DNA of 64,000 nucleotides from Manis javanica (taxonomy: Eukaryota; Chordata; Mammalia; Pholidota; Manidae). Below the pieces are notes generated by a model, which saw nothing but the letters and a program-made list of their open reading frames with translations, did no database searches and was not told the origin of the DNA. Shown in pieces: positions 35,721 through 48,400 of the stretch. Where the stretch lies: the NCBI RefSeq assembly GCF_040802235.1, contig NC_133156.1, forward strand, positions 183,160,351 through 183,224,350, written 5' to 3'. A program made the position numbers and the translations under genes. How positions within the stretch are numbered: the first letter of the stretch is position 1; each line of letters opens with the position of its first letter.

Positions 35721-36949
35721 GTTAGGACATCCAGCCCCTTCTCACAGCCACAGGAGGGAGGCCTGCGGAGCCTGAAAGATGGGGTGGTGACACCCTGGGG
35801 CAGCAGGCTTTTCATCCTCACCAGCCCACCAGGGCCTGTGGTCTAGAGCTAGCAGAACAGCAACAGGTGAGCATGCAGGACCCTCTCCTGTTCACACTCC
35901 GGGGTCAATTCCCATGCCTGGGCTGGCCCTCCCTCTCCTCCAGAGGAGGTTCTGAAAGCTGCAATTTCCCCCAGAGTCAGAAAGGCAGAGGAATCAAGTT
36001 CTCCACAGACTGAGCGGAGCCATCTGGGGAGAGAGAGTGAAATCCCAGCTGTCCTGGGAGGAAGTGGTCAACTTGTCACCCTGGAGTGCCTGCCCCACCC
36101 TGCAAAGCGCCACTTTCGGTGACCCTGGCTTGCGTGGGTGGCAACAACAGGCTGTGAGAGACAATCACCACCACATGGGGGTGCCATTGGCAGCCTGGTG
36201 CCCACAGCCTTTTCTCCCAGAGCTGCTGTTTCCAGTCTTTCTGGGTATAACGACCCAACCTGATAGAGGCTGGGGTCTAGACATTATGATTTAGGGGAGA
36301 GCCTGACTCTAGCATAGGAAGAAGGTGGCATAGACTTTTTGGTTAATTAAATGAGCTCCCAGACCTGGTTTTCTAGGGGCAGGGAACAATTTCTTAGTCA
36401 GGACAGTGAACACATTCTGGAAGACGGCACAGCATTTTGAGGATGACAGAAGTCACTAGTTTAGAGGAAAATGTATCTGTGTGTCTAGGCAGCAACTCTG
36501 AGTATCTTCTGCCAGCTAATGCCCTAGCCCTCTATGCTCCAGAATTCTTGTAACACTTGCTCCCGCACATCCAGAACTGGGTCAGGGCCTTGGCCCAATC
36601 CCCCCCTGTATGTCTACACCAGGCCTAGGGGAAAGACCCTCTCCCTTTGTATTGCTTTTACAAAGGCCACCTGTAAGTACCTCTACCTCTGTCTGCTGCT
36701 AGCAAGTCCTGTGGCTCAAAGCCCACCAACCTCAGGGCCCCCCTCCACCAATGAAAGTCCCAGACTCCAGTGAGGGTCATGGAAAAGTGAGGAGATCTGC
36801 CCTGGTTTTGGGAGGGGAGACTTAGGATAGAAGTGGGGCTGGCCAGCTGAGCATCAAGAAGGCTTCCGCCTGCAGGACAAGGCCCCACAGAGCACAGTAT
36901 CCATGGCACAGCTCTGCCACTGAGCTCCCTCCATCCTGCCCACTCCTGC

Positions 36950-37260
36950 AGCCTGCACCCTGCTTCCTCTTTCCCCTCAAAGCCATGCTTTTGTGGCTAC
37001 CTTACCCTCCTTGGATCTCACAGCACTTCCCACTCCCAGCTGTGTCTGTCCCAGGACCGGGATGCCAGGCCCTCTTCAAGGTGGCTCTGACGAGTCTTTC
37101 CTGACATCTCTGCTGCTGGGTCACTGGAACCGAGCCCGGTGGCTGAGTGTCCCCTTAACTAGCTCTGATTACAGCTTCTGTACTGTTGCTCAAAACACCC
37201 TCTGCCTGGGTCATTCAGGCATTTTTCTGTACAACAGCTGAGTTTCTGGACATTCTATAG
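36950..37260 (+). repeat. Possible L2 fragment
   Basis: 'cctgacatctctgctgctgg' and 'caaaacaccctctgcctggg' resemble a diverged L2 3' region. The match is weak. Confidence 0.35.
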
Positions 37261-37324
37261 GTTCATAAATCATCATTGTTATTGCAACCATCGTTCACAA
37301 TGTAATGGGAATTATGTGAGGTAG

Positions 37325-37520
37325 GAGATATTGGTGGTTATAGACCCGGGCTCTGGGACCAGACTGGGTCCAATCATAGCTTTGCCCTTTTCTAGCTGGG
37401 AAGGCCAACTCTTTGACTTTTGTGTCTCAATTTTCCTTTGTGAAAAAATTGGAGTACATGAGCCTGTTGTGTGAATCAGGAAATTAATGCCTAGGATGAG
37501 CTTGTGACAGTGCACAGCTG
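37325..37520 (+). repeat. MIR SINE
   Basis: 'ggctctgggaccagactggg' followed by 'tgtctcaattttcctttgtg' is the MIR core, + orientation. Confidence 0.7.
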
Positions 37521-38189
37521 TGGACTCCCCACTGCACAGCACTGGCTGTTCACATCACCCCAAAGGCCTGACTCCTCAGTATGAGGAATGTTCTATTATA
37601 ACCTCTGCTTCACAGACAGCAAGATGACGCCTACAGAGTTTGAATGACTTGCCCAGCCATCCTATGACCCCTGCGCTGCAGAAGCTCTTCCCCTCTCACC
37701 CGTGACTAACCCTCCAGCCCTGCTCAAGTCTTAGCTCTTCTGTGAGGCCACCCCAGCCTCCAGGTCCAGGCTTCCACCTCCCCCTCCAAGAGGCTGACAG
37801 GCATCTTTCTGTATCTTGCTGGAGCTTGAGGCTACTGGCTGCTGCTGAAGCACAGCAGCAGAAATGACAGGCCCTCTGGCTGAAGGTCCTTGTGAGGAAA
37901 TGACCTTTTGTTAGCTTCCTGGGGACAAAGCCTGTGAGTCTGTTCCTCTTCTCCATTCTTGGTGGAGAAGCACTTCTAACCCACATTAACCCTGCTGGTG
38001 ATGTGGCCAAGATATTAACCCCAGGTCATTCTACTGTGGGTAGAGGAGGAGGGGCTTCCAGGTATGTGAAGTGTGGGGCATGGCAAGCAGGGCCTCGAGA
38101 GAGGAGTAGGGTCTGTGTGCCGGTGGGCCAGGTCAGTCTGGGCCCTATGACCTCGGTAATAGAGGCCATCAGATCAGTGGGGCTGGAAA

Positions 38190-38345
38190 TCTGAGTTCTA
38201 GGCTCAGCTTGGCCACTGACCAGCAGCATGACTCCACTTTTCTGGCATTGATTTTCTCATCTGTACAATGGGAATAAAGTCTAGTTCCCAGGAATGTGGT
38301 GAGATAAAAATAATATGTACTATGTAATAAATAGTATGCAAAAAT
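38190..38345 (+). repeat. MIR SINE
   Basis: 'ggccactgaccagcagcatg' followed by 'tttctcatctgtacaatggg' is a MIR in + orientation. Confidence 0.7.
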
Positions 38346-41300
38346 CATAATATGAATTTATGTGAATATGAATAATAGTGTGCAATTTCCAAGTTGATTT
38401 GGATAGGAATTCTGGACATTTATTATAAAATGTCATTCTTTGCCTCCCCTTATCAAACTTTTTTAGCAGCTCTTTCATGTCTTGACTGAGCTAAGGAGCT
38501 CAAGGCCGCTGTGTCTTATCCATGATCTGGTCTGTGTGACGAGGGGCTGCCAAGGGCACATGTAGATGAGGCAGAGTAAGGAACAGGAAAGACTGAAGAG
38601 GGGAATCTGCTGGGGCACAGGATGAAGCAAGAGGCCATTTTTCTGCATCTTGAGTTGGAAGATAAAATGTGAATCGGCACCCTCAACCCCCATCCTCCCT
38701 CTTCCCGGTGTCTTTTTGCACAGCAGAGGCAGGAAGGCCAAAGCTCCATTTTTCCAGAACCCCGTGTTTCCTGGGTTCTGGATGCCAATTAAGATGATTT
38801 CATTAGGAACAGTTTTGTGAGACTGAGAGCGTGTACCAGAGGCAGAGCTCACTCTCTGTCCTTTTGTCTTCTTCCTGCGGATAAGCCAGGGGGCGGTGTT
38901 TCTCTGCAGCTGTGTTCGGGCCCCTTCCTCAGCCCTGGGGGCCAGGTGGCAGTTGTAGGGACAGGGGTGTCCTGCTCCCGGGACTGCAGCTTTGGTGTGT
39001 GTTCTGAACTCAGAGCTCCTCATGCTCCTCGAGCCCTCCCAGAGATTGTGTAAGCACCTACCCCCTGAAGGAAGTCCCTTGGCATCTGCTTGGAATTCCC
39101 AGAAGAGGTTATGACCCTGCTCTGAACCTCGTCTTGGATGAATGTTCTGAGGACATTGCTGCTGGGAGGCCTGATCCCTGCCTGGCCCTGGTGATGGCAG
39201 AAGCTGGTAACAGGACAGCTGTGTTTCCGGAAATGACACCCAGGAGCAGTGACCGGAAGGAGCCCAGGTTCCTCAGCGATGAGGAGCAGAGAAGCACTGC
39301 TGACCTACACCTTTCATGCTGCCAGGGCAGGGAGAAATAACCTTTTTTGTTCATTAGGCTGTCACAGTATTGGGTGGTGGCAAGACAGCAGCATGAAGTC
39401 ACTATCAGGTGTAACGCTTTAGCTCAAATAAGTTCCCGTGATTGCTCTCCTCAGAACAGATGGCTCAAGGTAGGACTTTAACTGTCAAGAGGCCAGAAAG
39501 TTATAGCTGGAGTTGATGGAGAGTGCACATATAAAGGAATTGTCTGGTGTTCTCACACCACTATGCACACCAGCTTGTCCACTCAAGGGACTGGCAATAA
39601 AATAGAATAATGTCAATAGTGTCCTTTTTGATGCTCAAAGAAACAAAATGGGTAAACTCCATTTGAAGCTTTATCTCCACACAGTTGGCACTTGTTGCCT
39701 TCTACGTGCCTGCTAGCAGACAATACCAAATGAACTTAGAGCAAACAAAATTTTCCTCTAGAAAAATAAAATTTTTAAATCATAGATATGACACATGCTT
39801 ATTGTGAAAAATGCCAGCAATATGCTCATTCTCATTCTCAGGTCCACTGCTCAGGGACCCCAGTTAAGCATTTGGGGGTGTCCTCTTCCCCTGTCCTTCC
39901 CTTGGAGCAGTGCCATGTCAGGAACTGAGGAGATGGGGCCAAGGAGCTGGCTTCTGTGGCTAGGAAATGGCATATATGTGGAACTGAGCAAATAAATATA
40001 CTGAGGATATTAGGAGTGTCTTGCCAATGGGTTTCAGCCCCAGGCAAGTTTGCTATGGATTCAATGTGACCAAAGAAAATGACAGCAAAATGTTCTTGGG
40101 GTGAAAGGGTTATACCCAACTTTATTCTCACAGTGGCAGGTCAGTCACTAAAATTCCATTCACTCAGAGTGAGTCTGTATGCAGCAGGCCGATCTCTGTC
40201 CCTGGGCCCCTCTGTCTGCACAGCCATCCTCCAGGCCTCTCTGCACAGTCGTCCCGCACAGTCTTCCTCTGGGCCTCTGTTCTCGGCGCTGCCACCACTC
40301 CAGCCTCTGCTCTGCTCTCCTGCAGCCCTGCCACTGTGTCATGCCCAGACCATTGGGTGGAGCTCTTTATATAGAGTCAACAGCCATGTATTGCCCACAG
40401 GTGTGCAGTGAGCTAGTCAACCATGGCCCGGTGAGAATCCTGGCCACAGAAACTCTCATTTTACCACAGGGAGTCAAGTTTCTCACTGTTGGAGAAGGGA
40501 GTTCTAAGCATGGAAAGGGGTAACTTGAGAGGAATCTGAGGTGTTGGATTGGAATTGGAGGGGAACTCATGCTTCTTAAATCCATTATATACCCACAGCT
40601 ATGCATATAGCTATATAAGTGTGTGCACTTGTGTCTGTACATATGTGTATTTCCTGTCTGCAAAAAGGGCTTAAAAGCAAAGACATTCCAAAGGAATGAA
40701 GCATCCAGATCTTGGTTTCTAAATCCCATTTTCCACTAAAAGAGTTGACTGATTCCAGGGTTGGGGCAGAGAAAATTCAAGATGACACTGGAACATGTGC
40801 TTTTTTGGCACAAGTCAGAAAGCACTCAAAGGATGATGCGGGATCAGAACAAAAGGATAGAGGAGCCGACTTGCAAGGGCTCCCACATGCCAGATCTGGG
40901 ATAATCTGAGCACCAAATAAATAATGATGTGAATGAATTACATCTTGTTGAATAAAATAGAAATTCGTGAACTCATTCTGAGATAAATACAAAATGAATA
41001 AATAAATGTAAAAGGGAAAGCTCTTCCCCTTACTAGGATGTCAACCATTTGGCTAGAAGAGTAGTGGTTAATTTAGGCAGGAGTCAGCAAGGAGGCTAAG
41101 GATATCGCCTCACAAAATATTTGTCAATTAAAAGGAAAAATTTGTTAACTTATGGTGAAGGAACCTGGCAGACAACACCTTGACCCAGTGATCAAGGTTA
41201 ACATCGCCAGCGGTGGGACAGGTCAACATCATGTTTCTCCTGATACTACAAAGTGAGAAAAGCTGAGCACCATTTCACGGAGCCTCTGAGGGGAAGGCGC

Positions 41301-41650
41301 AACCTGGGACTGGGCAAGAAGAAACACTGGACAGACCCAGGTTGAGGGACAGCCTTCAGAATGAAAGATTTCTACTCTTTGAAATCATCAAAGTCATGGA
41401 GACAGGGCAAGACTGAAGAAATGCTTTAGAAAAAGAAAAATGGGGATATTTATAGAGGGTGATGCAGCAAATGTAAAAAAAAGTTAACAAGTAGAGACTC
41501 TAAGCAAAGGGGATAGAGGACCTCTATGTTACTGCTCTTTTAAATTTTATTTGAAAATGAATTTTCAAAAAGTTTTGTGTGTATCCATCAAATTTTTCTG
41601 GTAAATGTATATATGTACATAAATATGTTTGCATACATGGGTATATACAT
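38346..41650. other. Intergenic sequence, no recognised gene
   Basis: A 254-codon open frame on the minus strand (38475-39239) is the longest unexplained one in the window, but it shows no domain or splice support. The rest is low-copy, AT-rich toward 41500. No CpG island is visible until 41860. Confidence 0.4.
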
Positions 41651-41654
41651 ATAT

Positions 41655-41840
41655 CCTGAAGCTCAGGCCCCAACCCAGATGGATCGAATCAGAATTTTGG
41701 TGATTGGTACCCATATCTGTGGATTAAAACTAAAACTTCCTAGGTGATTTCAGTGTGCAGCCAAATTTGAGAACCAGTGCCTTCCGTAATTAGTGTTCAC
41801 CTGAATCACCTATACGGCGCGTGTGAAACTGATTCCTGGA
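41655..41840. mobile_element. MER5A-like hAT DNA transposon fragments in the FIGLA promoter
   Basis: 41655-41779 runs from 'agctcaggccccaacccaga' to 'tttgagaaccagtg', the inverted-repeat end of MER5A. 41790-41840 ('tcacctgaatcacc', 'gtgaaactgattcctgg') looks like a second MER5A piece. Together they end about 150 bases upstream of the FIGLA start codon. Confidence 0.65.
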
Positions 41841-41859
41841 CGGACTTCCGGAGACAGGG

Positions 41860-42450
41860 ACCCGGTTCGCGATGCGCCCGGCGGACGCCCTCCACGCTCC
41901 TCACGCCCCTCACGCCCCCGCGGGCCCCGTGCGGCCCCAGGTGCGGGCGATGAAAGGCCCGGCGGCCGGCGGGCCTGCAGGCCGCCATGGACCCTGCGCC
42001 CGCCCTCCTGCGTGCCCCGCAGGCCGAGGTGCTGGAGGACGTGCTGCGGGAGCAGTTCGGGCCGCTGCCTCAGCTGGCCGCCATCTGCCGCCTCAAGCGG
42101 CTGCCCTCGGGCGGCTACTCTTCCACCGAGGACCTCCAGCTGGTGCTGGAGCGGCGGCGCGTGGCCAACGCCAAGGAGCGCGAGCGGGTAAGCGCCGGGC
42201 CCCGCGAGGGCCGCCCAGGCCACCCGGGCTTGGCGACCCCCGGCCCTGCCCCGGGCAGGCTGACTTCTCCTCTTCCCGCGCCCATACCCGCTACCCACCG
42301 CCAAACCCCGGGCAGGACCCAGTGCAACCACTCACCGCTCACCGGCGGCTCCCGAGGGCAACTTGGACCACTGAGGCCCCTCGAGCCCCACCTTGGGAAA
42401 GTGACGGTGGCCGTGTTACCCTGCACCCCCGTCCAGCTGCTTGCTCGCTG
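41860..42450. promoter_or_regulatory. FIGLA: CpG-rich region over FIGLA exon 1
   Basis: A GC-rich, CpG-dense block starts abruptly at about 41820 and covers exon 1 and the start of intron 1. Long overlapping open frames on both strands here are a composition effect. Confidence 0.6.
41987..42187 (+). CDS. FIGLA: FIGLA exon 1
   Basis: 67 codons; the donor is CGG|GTAAGC. It starts '[20 protein letters not shown]', about ten residues shorter than human in the first 20 positions (recalled), and is then highly conserved ('[17 protein letters not shown]'). Confidence 0.93.
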
Positions 42451-45400
42451 ACGCTGGGATGGCCCTCTCCCTGCGAACCCTCGGGCACTTGTGCAGGGAC
42501 CAGGTCTGAGGGTGGGAGTGGAGACGGAGGAGGCCCCCAACTTCACAAATGTCTCCCAGTGGCAGGTGCTTTTAAAAAGCTTGGCGCCCGCCCGGGAGTT
42601 GCGCTTCAGTCTCCCAACAGAAACTGCTGGGTGGGTGCTTGGGGTGCAAAGGGCTCCCACCACCCGTTTTCGTTAACCTCTGAATCTCTGCCTGAAAGCG
42701 AGACTAGGGTGAAGGGACCCCTTGGAAGTTACTCTTTTCTTTTTTAAAGTAAGGAGACGCAATGCCTCGGGGAGCGCCCAGTCCCTCACTCCACTCCCTG
42801 TGAGGAGCAAGTGACTTTCGCGGACAGGCGGGGTACGCGGTAAATCGCAAACGGAATGGCCCTGTGGGACGGAGTCGGAGCGGCATCTGCTGGTAGCTTT
42901 CAGTATTTCTAACTAGGCTCGGGCCCCGAACTTGTCGGATCTGGGCTCCGTTCTGCCTGTCGCAGTCTTTGGGTTCGGTCGCAGCAGAGGCGGTCCTACA
43001 GAGGGAAGAATGGGGGTTGGAAGAGACAGGGGAGACTCCTCAGGCCTGAGACCTGAGGCTGTTCTGCCGGGCGCTGTGCCTCCACAGCCGGGGCCTTTTG
43101 GAAGTGTAGCCCCAGTGAATCAGTCAGGAGCTGTGTTTGGGAAAGGGTGTGAAGAGGAGGGTCCAAGAGCAGAAGACTTAAGGGAAACAAGTTGGGATAA
43201 CCGCGGGGGTGGAGAGGCAGGGTTTTACCAGGCGCTAACCTGGTATTTATGAAAATAACCCGGAATCTGATGTCAAGATGTGGTCTCAAACAAGATTCTG
43301 ATCCAGTTGCTTGAATTTTAAGTAGGCCTTCTCACCAGAAAATAATTACTTTCTGCGGAGAATTGATCCTGGTTTTATCAACTATTTTAAAACTAACAAC
43401 CTTTATGATAAAACTGATGTATCTGGAAAACATAGAAATGACTGGGAAACAAAACATCCATAACAGATACAACTACCATGAAGTATTATTCTTGTGTATA
43501 TCCTCCCAGAGTTTTTTCTAGTTATGTATGTCCCTTTATATACTTTTATAAAATTGTGATCTAGAGTAACTTTGTAATGTTTTTCACTTATTATTATCAA
43601 AAGCATTTGCTCATTCTGAAGCATTCTTTCAAAGAACAAGCTTTTGACTACATGGTCTGCCTGTAAGTGGACCATAACTTATCCAGTCTCCTATTGTTGG
43701 GCATGAATGAGTTTTCCAGCTTTTTCCTGATACATAAATCTGTGTGTTTGTCTGATAATTGCTTTAGCATAAAATTTATGCTAGAAGTGGAATTACTGGG
43801 ACATAAGACATATACACTCTCATGACTTGCTACAAGTTGCCCTAATGCTTTGAAGAAATTTTTATCCCTTATAGGATATAGGAACTGTTCTGTTTGTCCA
43901 TCCCCAGTGCTGGGTATGATTAACAAAACAAAATGAAACCAGCTTGGTACATGAAAAATCGTATCTAATTTCTGTTTTAATGTGTAGCTCTTTTATTAAA
44001 GTTCAGTATTTTTATCTGTTTATTGGTCATTGTATTCTGCTGTAATGGGCTATGTCCATTGTCCACTGTGATCTGGGATAGGAGGGGGCTTTCAATTAAT
44101 ATAAGTGAGTATACTGGCTTTATGATGTAGTGGGAGCCAGTTTTTTCAGGGCTTGTGTCCCCCAGGGTGGTAATCATCAGAATTCCAGGTTTTCTGAGGG
44201 ATTAGGCCCTAGAGAATTAAAAAAAAAATGACGAGCCTTTTTCCACTTTTCAAATTTCACCAACATGCAGACTACTTGGACTCTACCACTTGACTCTCAG
44301 TTCATTTGGGAAAGAGGTTGAAGGCTTGATGGCACAAATGCTTGAGCAGACAAGTGTTTGTACATTTTATTAATTATCATCAGTACCACTTATTGGGGGC
44401 TTTCCACATGCCAGGTCAGGAAGAAGTGTTTTATTGTAATTATGTCTCCTAATCGCTGCAAAAGAGCCATGAGGAGGGTATTTTCCACTTCGCAGATAAA
44501 CCAAGGCTTGGCAGTATGAAGTATCCTACGTACTATTGTAAAGCTAGTAAATGGTGGATCTGGGTTTTAAATTGTGGTGTATCGACTTAGAGCTTTTGGC
44601 CACTACCCACTGCCTCGACGTTACAGTGCAGTGGGTATGCTCTTGGAGGAAGAGGAGGGAGGTCAGCGTGGACTCAGGTGCCCCTTGCAGCCCACCCACC
44701 TGCAGTGCTGAGTTTGTGCCAGGAGCTGCACTGCCTGTGGAGCGGGGACTGTGGCCGGTGCCTGCTTATGTTCGCCACCAGGACAAGAGAGCTGTGGAAA
44801 CGAGCCCTTACAAACCCTTCTGTGGTTTGGGGGTTGTCTGTACAAATTAGCTTCTCTGTGTGTCACTGTGCTTTTTTGCTTTCCAGATAAAAAATCTCAA
44901 CCGTGGTTTTGCCAAACTGAAGGCACTTGTGCCATTTCTCCCCCAAAGCAGGAAGCCTAGCAAAGTTGATATTCTGAAAGGTGCAACTGAGTACATACAA
45001 GTTCTCAGTGATGTTTTGGAAGGAGCCAAAGACTCTGAGGTAAAGGCTTAAAAGTTTAGAACAATGATACTCACTGTTTATTGAACCCCTTTTATGTGCC
45101 AGTTTGAATAGACCTTCCAGTTAGTTTATAACAATCCTCTGAGCTATTTATGAGACTTGTTTTACAGAAGAGAAAACCAAAATACAGGTAAAGGCCATGT
45201 AGCTAAAAAATGTCAGGACTGGGGTTTGAATCCGGGTTTGTGAGAGCTTTGGAGCCAAGGTCTCAGCCATCCATGCACTTGCCTCCTGTCACTGTCGAGA
45301 GCACCTAGCTCCTAATCTTTAATAAGACTTTGACAGCGGCACATGAGAGGAGGCTTCCTAAAGCCACTCTGTGGTGGTGGTTTCCCTTCAGCAGGGTGCA

Positions 45401-48400
45401 CATTAGGGCACAGAAGGTCTTCCCCTGGGAGAGGCCCTCCCTGAGGGCCAACCCTACTGGAGAGCTCAGCAGTGGTCTGGTTGTGTGAGTCTCATGGGTT
45501 TTTGTGACCATTCAGTGGGAGGACACGAATGAAGCTGCTTTGCAAATAAGCCCCGTGGTGTCACCACCATTATCAGGATGCATTGCTCAGAGATGTCCAT
45601 TAGCAGTGGAAGGTGTGAGCTGGTGTTATGGGTCATTGAATGGAGAGGCAGACCCTGGAGGTCTGAAAGCAGATGAGTCATCAGAGGAGGAGGTAAGATA
45701 TGAAGACAGAAATGAGCCCTAAGTGACACTTGACAAAAAGGAAGAGCCATCAGAGAGGAGAAGGTAGAGAAGCAAGATGGGGTCCTAGGTCAGGCAGGGT
45801 AGAACTGTGGGATGCTGAGGATGGGCAGCAGTAGTGTGAAAGGCTACTGAGAGGCCAGGGAAGAACACCTGGCCCAGCATTTGAGATGTGGAATAGGAGT
45901 GGGCTCGAAGTCAGCTCAAAGGGTGTTGAGATGTAGTTCTGGGGTTCAAGTAGAGAGAAATGGCCAATTTCAAGTCCATTCAACCTGGAAGCCTGAGACT
46001 GGAAAGAAGATTCAAAAGAATGGAAGAAAAGCTGTTAGGTCTGTAAAGGTCTTTTCTAACTAACAATGTGATCATGTTCAGGGACCAAAGAGAAGGGCAG
46101 ATACTAAAGACTAAAGAAACCTGATCCTAAAAACTTAGGGAGAAATAGCTGGGTGTGTCATGGTCCTTTTAGGGTTTTCCCCTTATTTGCTAGTCCTACT
46201 TAGGTGACTACTGGGAGGTCACCTTCTGCAATGGTGCGAGTGGGTTTTCCTGTCATCAGATTGGATGGCCGGGTAGGGGCCTGGTCAGAGTGTTTGCACA
46301 CGTGCGGGTGGCTGTCTTAGTTTTTCTTTGCAGCTTAATTATGTAATAACAGGAGTGCTTTGTTTGGTGCTACATTCATTATAAAATAGAGGATCTGTTC
46401 CAGGCTATAATCTTTTTGATGCAGTTGCCAATGCATAACAATTGAGCAATGGTTTCCTCTCCATGATAATGTAAGCATTGCCCTTATCACTTAAATGAAA
46501 CGTCGTCTGTCAGAACTTTGAAATATATTGATTTAAATGTTCAAAGTCTGACTGTCATATAACACTGTTTGACCACTAAATATGGTTTCCAGAAACAAGA
46601 TCCAGATCACCAGAACTATAGCAGCAATATTTCTGAACCACATATATCCTTGGCCAGAGAGCTATCGAGACACATCACCCAACATGCCAGCTGTGCTGTG
46701 GGCTTGAAGAATGAGGAAGAAGGGCCCTGGGCAGATGGTAGCAGTGGTGAGTTAGCCTACACTTGTCGTCAGTGTCATGTCTGCAACTGGAGTTATCTCC
46801 CCAACCAGGAGTCTGGTAAAAGAGTTTCTTCTTTTTTGTAGATGTCAAAAATTCAGAATATCTTCCTTGAGGTGTGTGATATTTTCCATTGCTAACAGAT
46901 GACTGAAACAACATCATTTTGTGAAAGCACCTAGGTGGGGAGATAGAGTTTGCCTGTTTGGAAAATCTATTATGTTTCCAAATTAATTGGTAAGCAGTTC
47001 CAGGGAAAAGCAGGCCTTACAGAATCACCTAAATACAGAGCTGAGCATATTTTTTATTAATAACTAGACACCATAATTATATGATGTAAGTAAAATATTG
47101 ATACTTTTAATAACAATTAGTGCATCAAAAGTTTTCCTGATTCTGAGGTCTCCAGAAAAAGACAGCAGCGTGTTATACATACCGATGCATGGTGATACCA
47201 TATATGCCTGCACACATTTGTTTTTTTATTGAGTTGGCCTTGTAGGAGGCAGTATTTTCTAAATAATAGCAAAGGAGTTTATTTAACAGCTCTTATTACT
47301 TTTCCAAGCTGAGGAAGCTGCTGAAATTAGCAGCCTGTTTCTCCAAGTCTAGCAAGTGGACTTTTTTCCCCTTGCTGTGTCTCAGTGCTACACAAGTGAG
47401 ACGCCTTTGCTGCATCCTGCAGCATGGCTGCTACTGAAGCAAGAAAGGCTTGTAGGAGTCTGGAACCAGGCATACTGTAACACGCAAGCTGCTTACTGTG
47501 ACAGAAGGGACAGTAGGGCCATGGAGTAACAAACAGTGGTTGGTGGGCAGCAGTTTAGAATAGTAGTTGAGTGCAGGACTCTAGAGACAGAATTTTAAGG
47601 TTCAAATCCTGGTTTTACCACTCGCTAGCTGTGTGACTTTGGGTGGGCTCTTGAATCTCTAATCCTTAGTTTATGTGTCTATAGAATGAAAATGATAATT
47701 GTGCCTACCTTGTACATAAGGTAACTGTGAGGTTCAAATGACATCGTTTTGGTCAAGTGTCTAGCACAGTATCTAGCTTGTCAGTGTTTCCTTGGGCATA
47801 CATTGTTAAACCTGTTTGACTCACCATGAAGCGTCAGTGTTGACTGGTGAGCAATCAGCAGTACACTACAGGCATTGCAGCTCTGTTCTTAAAAGGTGTT
47901 CTGGCTTTTCTTGCTTGGTTCTCACCCATGCACCACTCTGCTTTGAGTTCCGACAGGCTTCTTACTGAGTGGCTAGCCTTGGCTCCCATTTCTGACTTGA
48001 TTGCTGTCTTCTAAGAATTCCACTTGTGCACATGCTCAATCTCGATTTCACATTCTGGCTACTTGAAATAGAAACCTTCCCTTGCCCGTCAACCATTAGG
48101 GGACAGAATTCCTGTTGCTACTATATGAGCGGACTGGGGGTGACTGAGAACAACAGAAAAAAATGAAGCTGAACCTTCGCCTTGGCTATTTAAGTTAGTA
48201 ATGCTTCCATAAATGTTAGTTTTAATATGTACTAGGTATTAAGGCAAGAATCTTACTTGCCTTTAATATCACTGATCCTTATCAGGTAGGTATCACCATG
48301 CCAGTCACCAGAAGGTGACTCCACCTTCTGGCCAATACTGTTAGACCTCGGCTGGTAGAAGAGCAGGCTTACACTTTGCAAAAGCCGCAGCAACAGTGTG

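Noticed and set aside
41872-42747. 291-codon open frame across FIGLA exon 1, and a 173-codon frame on the other strand (41810-42331)
   Set aside because: Both are products of CpG-rich composition, overlap the real FIGLA frame and have no domain or splice logic.
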